DNA from: Anaerolinea sp.
Lineage (GTDB): Bacteria > Chloroflexota > Anaerolineae > Aggregatilineales > UBA2796
Reading direction: 5' to 3'
DNA length: 64,000 nucleotides
NCBI GenBank assembly: GCA_014879835.1
Contig: JACSRJ010000157.1
Coordinates: 1-64,000, forward strand
A program made the translations under genes and the position numbers. Of the stretch, positions 17,433 to 25,305 are shown piece by piece. The first letter of the stretch is position 1. Every line of letters begins with the position of its first letter. The notes beneath the pieces were generated by a model. The model was not told the DNA's origin, ran no database searches, and was given only the letters and a program-made list of their open reading frames with translations.

Positions 17433-19684
17433 GCGAACAGTCAGAGCAGCGCCCCAAGACCGTCACCGTTGGGCAGTCCGTCCACCGGCTTGACGCGGTA
17501 GGTAAAGTGACTGGGGCGACCCCTTACCCGGGCGACATTGATCTGCCCGATCAGTTATGGATGAAAATCCGCTATTCGGATCGGGTTCATGCCCGCATTG
17601 TCTCCATTGATACCAGCAAGGCGCTGGCCCTTCCCGGCGTGGTTGCAGTCCTCACCGCTGCTGATGTACCCTGCAATGAATACGGCTTGATCATCTACGA
17701 TCAGCCGGTGTTGTGTGGTCCCGGTTCGGATCGCCCCGGCGCGGATATTGTACGCTGTCGAGCAGATGCGGTTGCACTAGTGATCGCCGAGACCGAGGCG
17801 ATTGCGGCTGCTGGCCGTGATTTGATCGCCGTCTCCTATCAAGATCTGCCCATTGTGACTGATCCTGAAGCAGCGATGGAATCGGGCGCGCCACTTCTCC
17901 ATGAAAAATACCCAGAGAACATCCTGTGCCACTATCGCATTCGTAAGGGCGACATGACCACAGGCTGGGCCGCTGCCGAAGTGGTGGTGGAAGGTGAGTT
18001 CAGCACTTCATGGCAGGAACATGCTTATCTACAACCCGAAGCCGGATTGGGCTATATTGATGAACAGGGCCGGGTGGCGGTCATTGTGGCGGGGCAGTGG
18101 GTACATGAAGATCAACTTCAGATTGCCCACGCGCTGAACCTACCCCCGGAGTCGGTACGGGTGATCTACCCAGCAATCGGCGGCGCATTTGGGGGGCGTG
18201 AAGATATGTCCGTCCAGATTATCCTTGCCCTTGCCGCTTGGAAACTGCACCGCCCGGTTAAGATCATCTGGAGCCGCGAGGAGTCGATTCTCGCTCACCA
18301 TAAGCGCCATCCAGTGCGGATTCGGACGAAGTGGGGCGCAACCCGCGCCGGTAAAGTGGTCGCCGTTGAAGCCACCGTGATTGGGGATGGCGGCGCTTAC
18401 GCCTACACCACCAGCAAAGTGATGGGCAATGCCAACCTGATGGCCACAGGGCCTTACACCATCCCCAACATCCATGTTGATACCTACGGCGTCTATACCA
18501 ATAATATTCCGGCGGGGGCCTTTCGAGGTTTTGGCGGGCCTCAGGGCGCTTTTGCGGCCGAAGGTATGATGAATCGGCTGGCATTGGCGTTGGGCATAGA
18601 TGCGGTCGAGCTGCGGAGCCGAAATGTCCTTCATGAGGGCGATCTACTCTCTGTGGGCACACCACTGCCGCCGGGAGTCTCGATCCCACAGGTGGTGGAA
18701 ACCTGTGCCCGTGAGAGCGGCTACTGGCGCAAGGAAAGCGGCGATCAAGGTTGGAGGCGCATCCCGGCCGCGCCCCCTTCGGCGCCCCATAAACGCCGAG
18801 GGATCGGCTTTGCCTGCGGTTTCAAAAATGTGGGCTTCAGTTTTGGTGCACCTGAAAAGTCTTGGGCAACAGTGGAAATTCATGGCAACACCCGCATTGA
18901 CCGAGTCATTGTGCGTCATGCGGGGGCAGAGGTGGGACAAGGAGCGCATACGGCCTTTGCCCAAATGGCTGCCGATGCAGTGGGAGTGCCCTTCCATCAG
19001 GTTACGCTGATTTCCCATGACACCGCCCAAACGCAGGATTCGGGCAGTGCTTCCGCCTCTCGTTTGACCTTTATGGCGGGCAACGCCATCCGGGGAGCGG
19101 CTGAACTGGCGCTGAAGGCATGGGCAAACGAGGAACGTCCCGCCATCGGTACTTTTATGTACCGTCCGCCACCTACCACCCCCTACGACCCCCAGACGGG
19201 GCGCGCTGATCCCAACTTCGCTTATGGTTATGTGGCGCAGGCAGTGGAGATCGAGGTTGATCTCGAAACGGGTCTGATTGAGGTGATTCGGGTGGTTTCT
19301 GCCAATGATGTGGGGCGTGCCGTCAATCCGGAATTGATCAAGGGGCAGATCGAAGGGGCAGTGGTACAAGCACAAGGTTACACCATCTATGAACACCTGA
19401 TCAGTGTGGATGGGGTGATTAAGAATCCGTTCCTTTCCACCTATCTGATTCCAACAGTATGGGATGTGCCCCATGAGGTAAAATCGGTCATTCTAGAATA
19501 TGCTGACCCCATTGGGCCTTTTGGGGCGCGGGGTATGGCGGAGATGCCATATCTGGGCATTGCTCCCGCCATTTGTGCGGCGCTCCATGATGCCACTGGG
19601 GTGTGGATCGATTCGATCCCTCTTACCCCAGATCGGGTCATCATAGCCCTTGAGTCATCGGGGATAAGGGCAATACTGCCTTGA
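17429..19684 (+). CDS. Xanthine dehydrogenase family molybdopterin-binding large subunit
   Basis: A molybdenum hydroxylase catalytic subunit of 751 residues with the two standard Ald_Xan_dh_C domains. Visible signatures are VGKVTGATPYPGDI near the N terminus, GAFGGRED (about 250), GAFRGFGGPQGAF (about 365-377), which is the xanthine-dehydrogenase form of the loop and not CoxL's AYRCSFR, and GARGMAEMPYLGIAPAI near the C terminus carrying the likely catalytic Glu. It hydroxylates a purine, aldehyde or N-heterocycle; the substrate is not determined. GTG start overlaps the preceding gene by 4 bases and its stop overlaps the next TTG by 4. The usual FAD and 2Fe-2S subunits are not encoded in this window. 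Confidence 0.92.
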   Translation: MSEQSEQRPKTVTVGQSVHRLDAVGKVTGATPYPGDIDLPDQLWMKIRYSDRVHARIVSIDTSKALALPGVVAVLTAADVPCNEYGLIIYDQPVLCGPGSDRPGADIVRCRADAVALVIAETEAIAAAGRDLIAVSYQDLPIVTDPEAAMESGAPLLHEKYPENILCHYRIRKGDMTTGWAAAEVVVEGEFSTSWQEHAYLQPEAGLGYIDEQGRVAVIVAGQWVHEDQLQIAHALNLPPESVRVIYPAIGGAFGGREDMSVQIILALAAWKLHRPVKIIWSREESILAHHKRHPVRIRTKWGATRAGKVVAVEATVIGDGGAYAYTTSKVMGNANLMATGPYTIPNIHVDTYGVYTNNIPAGAFRGFGGPQGAFAAEGMMNRLALALGIDAVELRSRNVLHEGDLLSVGTPLPPGVSIPQVVETCARESGYWRKESGDQGWRRIPAAPPSAPHKRRGIGFACGFKNVGFSFGAPEKSWATVEIHGNTRIDRVIVRHAGAEVGQGAHTAFAQMAADAVGVPFHQVTLISHDTAQTQDSGSASASRLTFMAGNAIRGAAELALKAWANEERPAIGTFMYRPPPTTPYDPQTGRADPNFAYGYVAQAVEIEVDLETGLIEVIRVVSANDVGRAVNPELIKGQIEGAVVQAQGYTIYEHLISVDGVIKNPFLSTYLIPTVWDVPHEVKSVILEYADPIGPFGARGMAEMPYLGIAPAICAALHDATGVWIDSIPLTPDRVIIALESSGIRAILP

Positions 19685-20577
19685 TCAACCCGGCTGTACC
19701 TTGGTTTAACTCCCTTGTATTGATCCGGGGCGCGGGCGATCTGGCTACGGGAGCCGCGTACCGTCTGAGGAAGGCGGGATTTCCGGTGATTATGACCGAA
19801 CTGCCCGTGCCGCTTTCAGTGCGTCTCACAGTGGCTTTTAGTTCGTGTGTGCGCAACCATACGGTGATGATTGAAGGAGTCTTGGGGCGGCTTTCCTCGC
19901 TGGATCGGCTGGAGGAAGCCCACGCATGGGCAGTACAAGGCATTGTGACGGTGCTGGTTGATCCTGAGGGGGACTCCATCCGTCGTCTTCGTCCTGCGGT
20001 GGTGGTCGATGCGCGTGTTGCCAAGACCAAACTCGACACCTCCCTACACGATGCCCCGCTGGTGGTAGCACTGGGCCCGGGATTCAACGCTGGTGTGGAC
20101 TGCCATGCAGTGGTGGAAACCAACCGAGGGCATCATTTGGGACGGGTGTACTGGCAGGGAAGCGCCGAGCCAAACACAGGCACGCCCGCGCATGTCAAGG
20201 GAATTGGCGGGGATCGAGTGCTGCGTGCGCCTACCGACGGAATCATGACTCAGATCAAGGTGATCGGATGTCGGGTGCAGGCGGGGGATCTGGTGGCACG
20301 AATTGATCAAACCCCAGTAATTGCGCCCTTTGAGGGGGTGCTGCGGGGACTGATCGATGATGATACGGTCGTGAGCGCGGGTATGAAGATCGGTGACCTT
20401 GATCCCCGTGCCCATCGTCAGCACTGTTTTACCATCTCAGATAAGTCCCTTGCGGTAGGAGGGGGGGTGGTCGAGGCGGTTTTAAGCGCCTTTGCCCACG
20501 GTGGGATGGTGCATCAAGAGGTTGATTCTCAGCAATTGGACTCAACACAGGCAAAAAGGGGTGCAAAAAATGCGTAG
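19681..20577 (+). CDS. yqeB: YqeB/EF2563-type selenium-dependent molybdenum hydroxylase accessory protein
   Basis: A protein of 298 residues opening with LVLIRGAGDLATGAAYRLRK, the Rossmann-like signature of the YqeB/EF2563 family linked with selenium-dependent molybdenum hydroxylases. The second half contains a lipoyl/biotinyl-like segment (GVLRGLIDDDTVVSAGMKIGD). Family members occur beside molybdenum hydroxylases, XdhC-type maturation factors and YqeC, and are thought to help mature the selenium-containing cofactor; the reaction is unknown. The start is a TTG that overlaps the preceding stop by 4 bases; no later start retains the glycine motif. Assignment to the family is firm, and use of selenium is inferred. 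Confidence 0.87.
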   Translation: MINPAVPWFNSLVLIRGAGDLATGAAYRLRKAGFPVIMTELPVPLSVRLTVAFSSCVRNHTVMIEGVLGRLSSLDRLEEAHAWAVQGIVTVLVDPEGDSIRRLRPAVVVDARVAKTKLDTSLHDAPLVVALGPGFNAGVDCHAVVETNRGHHLGRVYWQGSAEPNTGTPAHVKGIGGDRVLRAPTDGIMTQIKVIGCRVQAGDLVARIDQTPVIAPFEGVLRGLIDDDTVVSAGMKIGDLDPRAHRQHCFTISDKSLAVGGGVVEAVLSAFAHGGMVHQEVDSQQLDSTQAKRGAKNA

Positions 20578-20815
20578 AGGCTGGTTGCCCCGTTTGGGGA
20601 TCGTCGTGTTCGCGCTGTTGGTATATCTGGTGCTGCTGCCGCTGGAGTTCACCAACGGCGTGCGGCTGCCAGTGTTTATCAATTTTGATGGGGAGCGCTT
20701 TATTGGGAATGATCCGATCAACTGGCGCTATATCCTCCTCATTCCAGTGGTACTGTTGATCATCCTGATCGGGTTTGAGATCATCCGCCTGATCGAGCGT
20801 CAACCCAGAAAATGA
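20570..20815 (+). CDS. Small two-helix membrane protein
   Basis: An 81-residue protein beginning MRRGWLPRLG, with membrane helices at about 8-27 and 52-73 and a short polar loop between them. The ATG overlaps the YqeB-like gene's end by 8 bases and has AAAGGGG 8-14 bases upstream, so it belongs to the same transcript. I do not recognise the family. Its constant company with the hydroxylase genes here might suggest a membrane tether, but nothing in the sequence proves it. Confidence 0.7.
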   Translation: MRRGWLPRLGIVVFALLVYLVLLPLEFTNGVRLPVFINFDGERFIGNDPINWRYILLIPVVLLIILIGFEIIRLIERQPRK

Positions 20816-20879
20816 GTGCAGCAGGGGGAGTTGCAGGGCATCCACAGGAAACCTGCATCACTGGGGATCGGATTGAGGA

Positions 20880-22244
20880 ATGCTGCTGCGCGAAGCGCTG
20901 AATATTCAGCGAGGTGAAGTGGTCGCCTTCACGGGCGCGGGGGGCAAAACCTCGAGCCTGATTCGGCTTGGTCACGAACTGCTCAAGGACGGCTGGCGGG
21001 TGATCGGAGCGACCACCACCCGCATTGCTATCGAGGAACTGGGGCTGATTCCCGGTGCGGTAAACATCTCTGGAACTTCACTGCGCCCCGCAGCGATCTC
21101 TCGTGCGCTCAGTCAACATGGGTTTATCTTCCTGTACCGAGACGTTCAAAATGGGAAAGTCATCGGGCTGGAACCTGCCCTGATCTCCGATCTGATGGAT
21201 GCAGTGGATTCGGATGTGACCCTTGTGGAGGCAGATGGGGCACGGCGTCTACCTTTCAAAGCTCCCCTTCCCCATGAACCGGTAATCCCCGAATCAGCAA
21301 CTCTCTGTGTGCCCGTTGCCGGGGTGGATGTGGTCGGAATGCCCTTTGATGAGGATCACGTCTACAACCCGCAAGCCATGAGCGCTCAGTACGGTTATCT
21401 GTTTGGTGAAAAAGTACGTTATCCGTGGGTTGCCTCGGTGCTGCGTGATCGAGAATTGGGACTGCGAAATGTGCCTGATCAAGCGCGGGTGATCGCCCTG
21501 CTCAACAAAGTCCCTCGGGGTGCTACGGGACGCAATATCGCCCGATTAATCGCTCGCTTGGTGCTGCGTGAGCATCGGATCGAGGCGGTTGCACTGGGTG
21601 CCGTACAGAACGACCCACCTGTGATGGAAGTTCACCGCCGGATTGGGGCGGTAGTGCTGGCGGCAGGCATGTCCCGGCGAATGAATCAACCCGATACCAG
21701 CAAAGTCCTGCTGCCGTGGGATGGGCGCCCTATCATCCGGGTGATTGCGGATCGACTTAAACGGATGCGACTGGATGATATTCTGGTGATCACAGGGCAT
21801 CTGGGCGCAAAGGTTCGGGCTGCGCTCGAAAATGAACCAGTACGGTTCGTGAACAACCCTGACTACCGCGAGGGCGATATGCTCTCTTCCCTGCAAGTGG
21901 GGATTAGATCACTCGGCCCGCAGACCTCCGCCTGTCTGATCGTCCTTGGTGATCAACCTCAGTTGGATAACAAGATCGTGGCCCAAATCATTGGGGCCTA
22001 TTACGAGGGGCGAGGTAAGATTGTGGCCCCAAGTTATCGAGGACGGAGAGGGCATCCGATCCTGATCGACCGGGTGTTTTGGCAGGAACTACTCGATCTG
22101 CCGCGAGGCGCTGCCCCCAGAGACGTGATTAACGCACATAGTGGGGATATCGCCTACATCAATGTAGACTCTGATTCGATCCTCAATGATATTGATACGC
22201 CAGACGACTACCGAGATGCTCGTCGGCGTGCTGGCTTAGGCTAG
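20880..22244 (+). CDS. YqeC-MocA fusion: selenium cofactor protein with molybdenum cofactor nucleotidyltransferase
   Basis: A 454-residue fusion. Residues about 1-245 are a YqeC-like domain with P-loop-like FTGAGGKTSSLIRL and the VEADGARRLPFKAP block typical of 'selenium cofactor biosynthesis protein YqeC'. Residues about 258-454 are a MobA/MocA-type nucleotidyltransferase with VVLAAGMSRRM, a Lys in SKVLLPW, LGDQPQL and the INVDSDSILNDIDTPDDY end. MocA transfers CMP to molybdopterin for xanthine-dehydrogenase-family enzymes. Joined to YqeC and next to YqeB and a hydroxylase subunit, it completes a cofactor-maturation set. It follows the small membrane protein by 64 bases on the same strand. 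Confidence 0.9.
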   Translation: MLLREALNIQRGEVVAFTGAGGKTSSLIRLGHELLKDGWRVIGATTTRIAIEELGLIPGAVNISGTSLRPAAISRALSQHGFIFLYRDVQNGKVIGLEPALISDLMDAVDSDVTLVEADGARRLPFKAPLPHEPVIPESATLCVPVAGVDVVGMPFDEDHVYNPQAMSAQYGYLFGEKVRYPWVASVLRDRELGLRNVPDQARVIALLNKVPRGATGRNIARLIARLVLREHRIEAVALGAVQNDPPVMEVHRRIGAVVLAAGMSRRMNQPDTSKVLLPWDGRPIIRVIADRLKRMRLDDILVITGHLGAKVRAALENEPVRFVNNPDYREGDMLSSLQVGIRSLGPQTSACLIVLGDQPQLDNKIVAQIIGAYYEGRGKIVAPSYRGRRGHPILIDRVFWQELLDLPRGAAPRDVINAHSGDIAYINVDSDSILNDIDTPDDYRDARRRAGLG

Positions 22245-22298
22245 CCACACCTAGCGCCCTCGCTTAAACCCCATTTCCCAAAAACACCTTAACAAGCT

Positions 22299-24080
22299 TT
22301 AACGCGCCTGAGTGGCCAGCACCTGTCCGGTGGGGAAGGGTGGCGGCGTGATCGAAGGAATCGGAGTCGGTGTGAAAGTAGCCGTCGGGGTCGCTGTGGG
22401 GGATGGGGTAAAAGTCGCCGTTGCAGTGGCGGTGGCGGTGGCCGTCGAAGTAAAGGTAGGGGTGTGGGTGTTGGAAGGGGTATAGGTGGCGCTGGCCGTA
22501 AAGGTCTGGGTCGGGGTTGCCGTGAGTGATGGGGTAAAGGTCGCGCTGGCAGTGAAGGTCGCGCTGGCAGTATAGGTTGCAGAAGGGGTGAAAGTAGCCG
22601 TAAAGGTTGCGGTGGTAGTCGGGGTGAAAGTGGCGCTGGCCGTGAAGGTCGGGGTGAAGGTGGGCGTATAAGTAAAGGTATAGGTTGCGGTGGGGGTTGC
22701 AGTAGGCAGCGCCTCAAAGGTCTGGGTAGCGGCGATGGATTCACGGGTGGCGGCCACATCTAATGGCAGGGTGAGGGTCGGTACAGCGCTGTTGACCCTG
22801 TCCCCCTGTGTGATCTGAGTCAAGAGCAACCCCGCCCCCGCCAGAAGCCCTATCAACAGCAGCACAGGCAGCAGAAGGCGTCGGGGCACAGTCCTATCAG
22901 AAGCGGGCGGCGTAGTCTCCTCTGGGATTACCCCAAGAAGCCACTGGTGGAGCAGCCCAACGCTGAAGGTGTAGCGCCCGGCCTGCGAAGTCCGAAGCGC
23001 TTCCTGATATTCAAGCTTGCGGAGGGCGGAGGCGATGGCCGTTTCATCAAGAGCTTCGTCGGTCTCGCGGATGAGCCAAGAACGCACCGCCTCTGCTGTG
23101 ACGGGAAGCCCACCGTTCGCTTGAATCAGGCGGGTGAGAGCCAGAAGCGCAAGTTGTTCCTGAGGCGTTGACTGTTCCCACACTGGGCGCAAAATGGGAT
23201 CAGCATCACTGAGGGCATCGGGCAGTACCGCGCCCACATCGGCAAGGGTGATTGAGCCGTTGTGCCCTCGCCCAGCAGAGCGCTCCCAAATCAGGCGGTT
23301 GATTACCTGAAGCAGGAGAGGATGCCCACTGGCCATGCTCAGGATACCTTCTACGGCCTCTGATTCAAGGGTGTAGACTCCTTGTGGGGGGTCGCTGATC
23401 AAAGCGCGGGCCGCGCTTTCATCAAGCATCCCAATACGTTTACGCATCAGGGGATCAGCAGCAGGGGCAAAAGCCTCTAGGCGCTGCTCATCGTCGGATC
23501 GAAGCGAGAAAATGACCGCCAGTCTATCATCCGCGGCAAGCCCGGTGGAAAGCAAACTGCCAAAATCCGTGCCCACCTGACCATTTTGAATGGCATCAAA
23601 GAGGCGGCTTAGGTTGTCGAGGGCAAAAGTCAGACGGCGTAAGCGTCGATCTACCCGCAGCACTGGTTCTAGATGAGTCTCACCTAGCCATTCCAACCAG
23701 CCTCGAAGATCATCCGGGAAGGCTTCGGGATCGGGCAGAGGAGGAAGCAGCACCAGCCCACCAACAGCACGTTCCAGCGCTGCTCGAGCAGTTAAAGTGA
23801 GGGCGTAGAGCAATCCCGGTGTGCCGCTGGCTGTGTCCCATACCTGAAGATCAAAATAAGCGATTAGATAGCGTGATTCAACATGGACTCCAAGCTGTTG
23901 GAGGATAGAGGTTTTGCCCATGCCCTGACCACCAATGAGGATCGGCACCGTAGGGCTGCCCCCACCAGCCAGATAGCCTCGACACAGGGCAAAGACCTCC
24001 TCACGCCCAAAAAACTGATCTGGGGCAGCGGGGTGAGAGGGATCAAACGGGTTGGGCAAAACGGAAGGGGTTTCGAGCAT
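22299..24080 (-). CDS. AAA/STAND-like ATPase with membrane anchor and Thr/Pro-rich tail
   Basis: A 593-residue protein. The N-terminal half is a P-loop ATPase of the Orc/Cdc6- or STAND-like AAA type: FFGREEVFALCRGYL (about 23-38), Walker A GGQGMGKTS (about 48-56), LAYFDLQVWD-like and FALDNLSRL (Walker B, about 150). A winged-helix-like region follows (about 290-385). One membrane helix (about 394-416) comes next, then about 170 residues of Thr-Pro-Thr-Ala repeats ending in a short tail. The ATPase would be inside the cell and the repeat stalk outside. It shares a TAATG junction with the COG3603-like ACT gene, so the two are coupled. Function unknown; signalling or conflict roles are guesses. 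Confidence 0.82.
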   Translation of the reverse strand: MLETPSVLPNPFDPSHPAAPDQFFGREEVFALCRGYLAGGGSPTVPILIGGQGMGKTSILQQLGVHVESRYLIAYFDLQVWDTASGTPGLLYALTLTARAALERAVGGLVLLPPLPDPEAFPDDLRGWLEWLGETHLEPVLRVDRRLRRLTFALDNLSRLFDAIQNGQVGTDFGSLLSTGLAADDRLAVIFSLRSDDEQRLEAFAPAADPLMRKRIGMLDESAARALISDPPQGVYTLESEAVEGILSMASGHPLLLQVINRLIWERSAGRGHNGSITLADVGAVLPDALSDADPILRPVWEQSTPQEQLALLALTRLIQANGGLPVTAEAVRSWLIRETDEALDETAIASALRKLEYQEALRTSQAGRYTFSVGLLHQWLLGVIPEETTPPASDRTVPRRLLLPVLLLIGLLAGAGLLLTQITQGDRVNSAVPTLTLPLDVAATRESIAATQTFEALPTATPTATYTFTYTPTFTPTFTASATFTPTTTATFTATFTPSATYTASATFTASATFTPSLTATPTQTFTASATYTPSNTHTPTFTSTATATATATATFTPSPTATPTATFTPTPIPSITPPPFPTGQVLATQAR

Positions 24081-24496
24081 TAGAGACCTTCGACAGTGTG
24101 ACCTTCGAGGCGCAAAGCCCGTGCAGCCCGCTCCAAACTTTCGTGTCGGATGAGGATATAGTCGGTATCATAAGTAGCGAGGGTGAAGACCGTGATCCCC
24201 ACTGCCGCCAGCGTTTCAGTAAGTTGAGCGATTACCCCGGTGAGCGAAAAATCCAAAACCCCCGCCACCCGAAGCCCAGACCAGCCCCGCTCCGCTTTGG
24301 GATCACCTTCTGCGGTGATAGCTGCGGGTACGGACTTCTCCGGGCAGACGATGGACAGTTCGTCGTGGGTGCGAGTGATCGACAGCAGCATGGCGGGTGC
24401 GTCAATCGCTGCCCACGCCGGAATAGATGCCCCCGGTTGAAGGCGGCATACCGCGAAAAGCTCCGGCAAGACGCTGAGGGTAAAGGTTCGATTCAT
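24080..24496 (-). CDS. ACT domain protein (COG3603-like)
   Basis: A protein of 138 residues with the arrangement of the COG3603 family: LPELFAVCRL, IPAW, SITRTHDELSIVCPE, GLRVAGVLDFSLTGVIAQL and YDTDYILI. These are small tandem-ACT proteins related to the amino-acid sensors of the CASTOR type. A ligand amino acid is likely, but its identity is not visible. ATG24496 is chosen because the conserved region begins there; the longer reading has no family similarity. It overlaps the end of the upstream ACT gene by 95 bases in another frame, and its stop shares TAATG with the ATPase start. Confidence 0.88.
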   Translation of the reverse strand: MNRTFTLSVLPELFAVCRLQPGASIPAWAAIDAPAMLLSITRTHDELSIVCPEKSVPAAITAEGDPKAERGWSGLRVAGVLDFSLTGVIAQLTETLAAVGITVFTLATYDTDYILIRHESLERAARALRLEGHTVEGL

Positions 24497-25016
24497 GGTC
24501 CCCAATCTTCTCCACCACACGCGGCGCAAGGTGAGGTTGATTATAACACGCCGGGCGAACTCGGAGTGCATTTTCGGCCCGAACCTGATCACGTGCAGCA
24601 ATCACAAACCATGCCCGATCCCCATAATGGGTTTGGATGGTCAGTAAGTTGATGCCTTCTGCGCCGAGAAGGGCACATGCTACCAAGGGCGCATCGATCA
24701 ACACCACATCAGAGCGGGCCCACAGATTCAGGACTTCACGCCGGGCAAGTGCATCTACAAACTCGGATCGCAGGGCGTCGAGATAAGCATAAATCTCCTT
24801 GGCTGGTACCACCGCGCAAAAACTCCCGGCGGCAGATGCTTGGGTGATGAAGATGGGATTAACTTCAGCGGCAGCAGCAGCGAGATATGCCCGTGCGGTG
24901 AAGTCAGGCGCATTGGCAATTCCGGGGCGTTCAACCCCGATCAGGAACACGTCACGCCGAAGGGTATAGGCAACGCCCACTGAATGATTGCCATTACTAC
25001 TAGATGTGCTGGTCAT
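24402..25016 (-). CDS. ACT domain protein related to aspartokinase regulatory domains
   Basis: A 204-residue protein. Residues about 18-155 look like two ACT domains of the aspartate-kinase C-terminal type (VERPGIANAPDFTARAYLAAAAAEVN, then FITQASAAGSFCAVV). No kinase or dehydrogenase domain is attached. The last 50 residues show no family similarity and lie over the start of the next gene in another frame; a frame disruption extending the reading frame is possible. It is the first gene downstream of a SAM-type riboswitch and its terminator, with 82 bases between. A regulatory role in methionine or threonine branch metabolism is therefore inferred. Confidence 0.75.
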   Translation of the reverse strand: MTSTSSSNGNHSVGVAYTLRRDVFLIGVERPGIANAPDFTARAYLAAAAAEVNPIFITQASAAGSFCAVVPAKEIYAYLDALRSEFVDALARREVLNLWARSDVVLIDAPLVACALLGAEGINLLTIQTHYGDRAWFVIAARDQVRAENALRVRPACYNQPHLAPRVVEKIGDHESNLYPQRLAGAFRGMPPSTGGIYSGVGSD

Positions 25017-25098
25017 GATCGTCCACTCCGTAGGTCTCGTTCACTGAATAGATCCATCGGTTTAGCGATCAGGCAGCATCTGGGGTAAAAAAGGGAAA

Positions 25099-25134
25099 CA
25101 AAAAACCCGCGCCTAAAACATCAGGGCGGCGGGT
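25099..25134 (-). terminator. Intrinsic terminator of the SAM riboswitch
   Basis: On the minus strand, CCCGC-c-GCC and GGC-GCGGG form the stem around a loop containing CTGATGTTTTA, followed by TTTTTTG. It sits between the aptamer and the ACT gene. The loop also carries GATGT, which can pair with ACATC at the start of the aptamer. Confidence 0.83.
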
Positions 25135-25303
25135 GATTGTTCCGCGTAAGGTTTCGGACACTTCTTTGCTTTTGGGCATTGCTGCCAGTGAAAGCCGCAT
25201 CCCCGTAAAACAGGATAAACCCGTTATGCGGGATAGCACCTTGGGTGTCCGCCCCAGGTTGCCGGGTTCGGCAGAACCGAACCACTCCTGATGTGATTAG
25301 TTA
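25135..25303 (-). promoter_or_regulatory. SAM riboswitch of the SAM-I/IV clan
   Basis: Read on the minus strand, the leader shows GGAGTG, then hairpin P2 GGTTCGG (25277-25283)/CCGAACC (25265-25271), the invariant CGGCAACC ending at 25257, a P3 helix closed by TGGG/CCCA, AAGGTGCTA (25234-25242), and P4 CCGCAT (25226-25231)/ATGCGG (25195-25200). The P3 loop CGGACAC (25245-25251) is exactly complementary to GTGTCCG at 25155-25161. A P3-loop pseudoknot, the GAGTG sequence and a short P2 without the kink-turn are features of SAM-IV and SAM-I/IV variants; AAGGTGCTA and P4 are SAM-I-like. Binding of S-adenosylmethionine should control the terminator before the ACT genes. Confidence 0.85.
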
Positions 25304-25305
25304 CT

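Noticed and set aside
18644-19474. Long open frame (276 codons) on the minus strand inside the molybdenum hydroxylase gene
   Set aside because: It is antisense to well-conserved XdhA sequence, its translation has no recognisable motif, and its length follows from the codon bias of the real gene.
22360-22740. Possible CRISPR array or satellite repeat
   Set aside because: The repeats are short, without spacers of equal length, and encode the Thr/Pro stalk of the ATPase in frame.
22289-22759. Pro/Arg/Leu-rich open frame on the minus strand
   Set aside because: It is the Thr/Pro stalk-coding repeat read in another frame.
25135-25303. T-box leader
   Set aside because: AAGGTGCTATCCCGC superficially resembles the T-box sequence, but there is no specifier-loop structure, and CGGCAACC, P2, P4 and the P3-loop pseudoknot fit the SAM clan.
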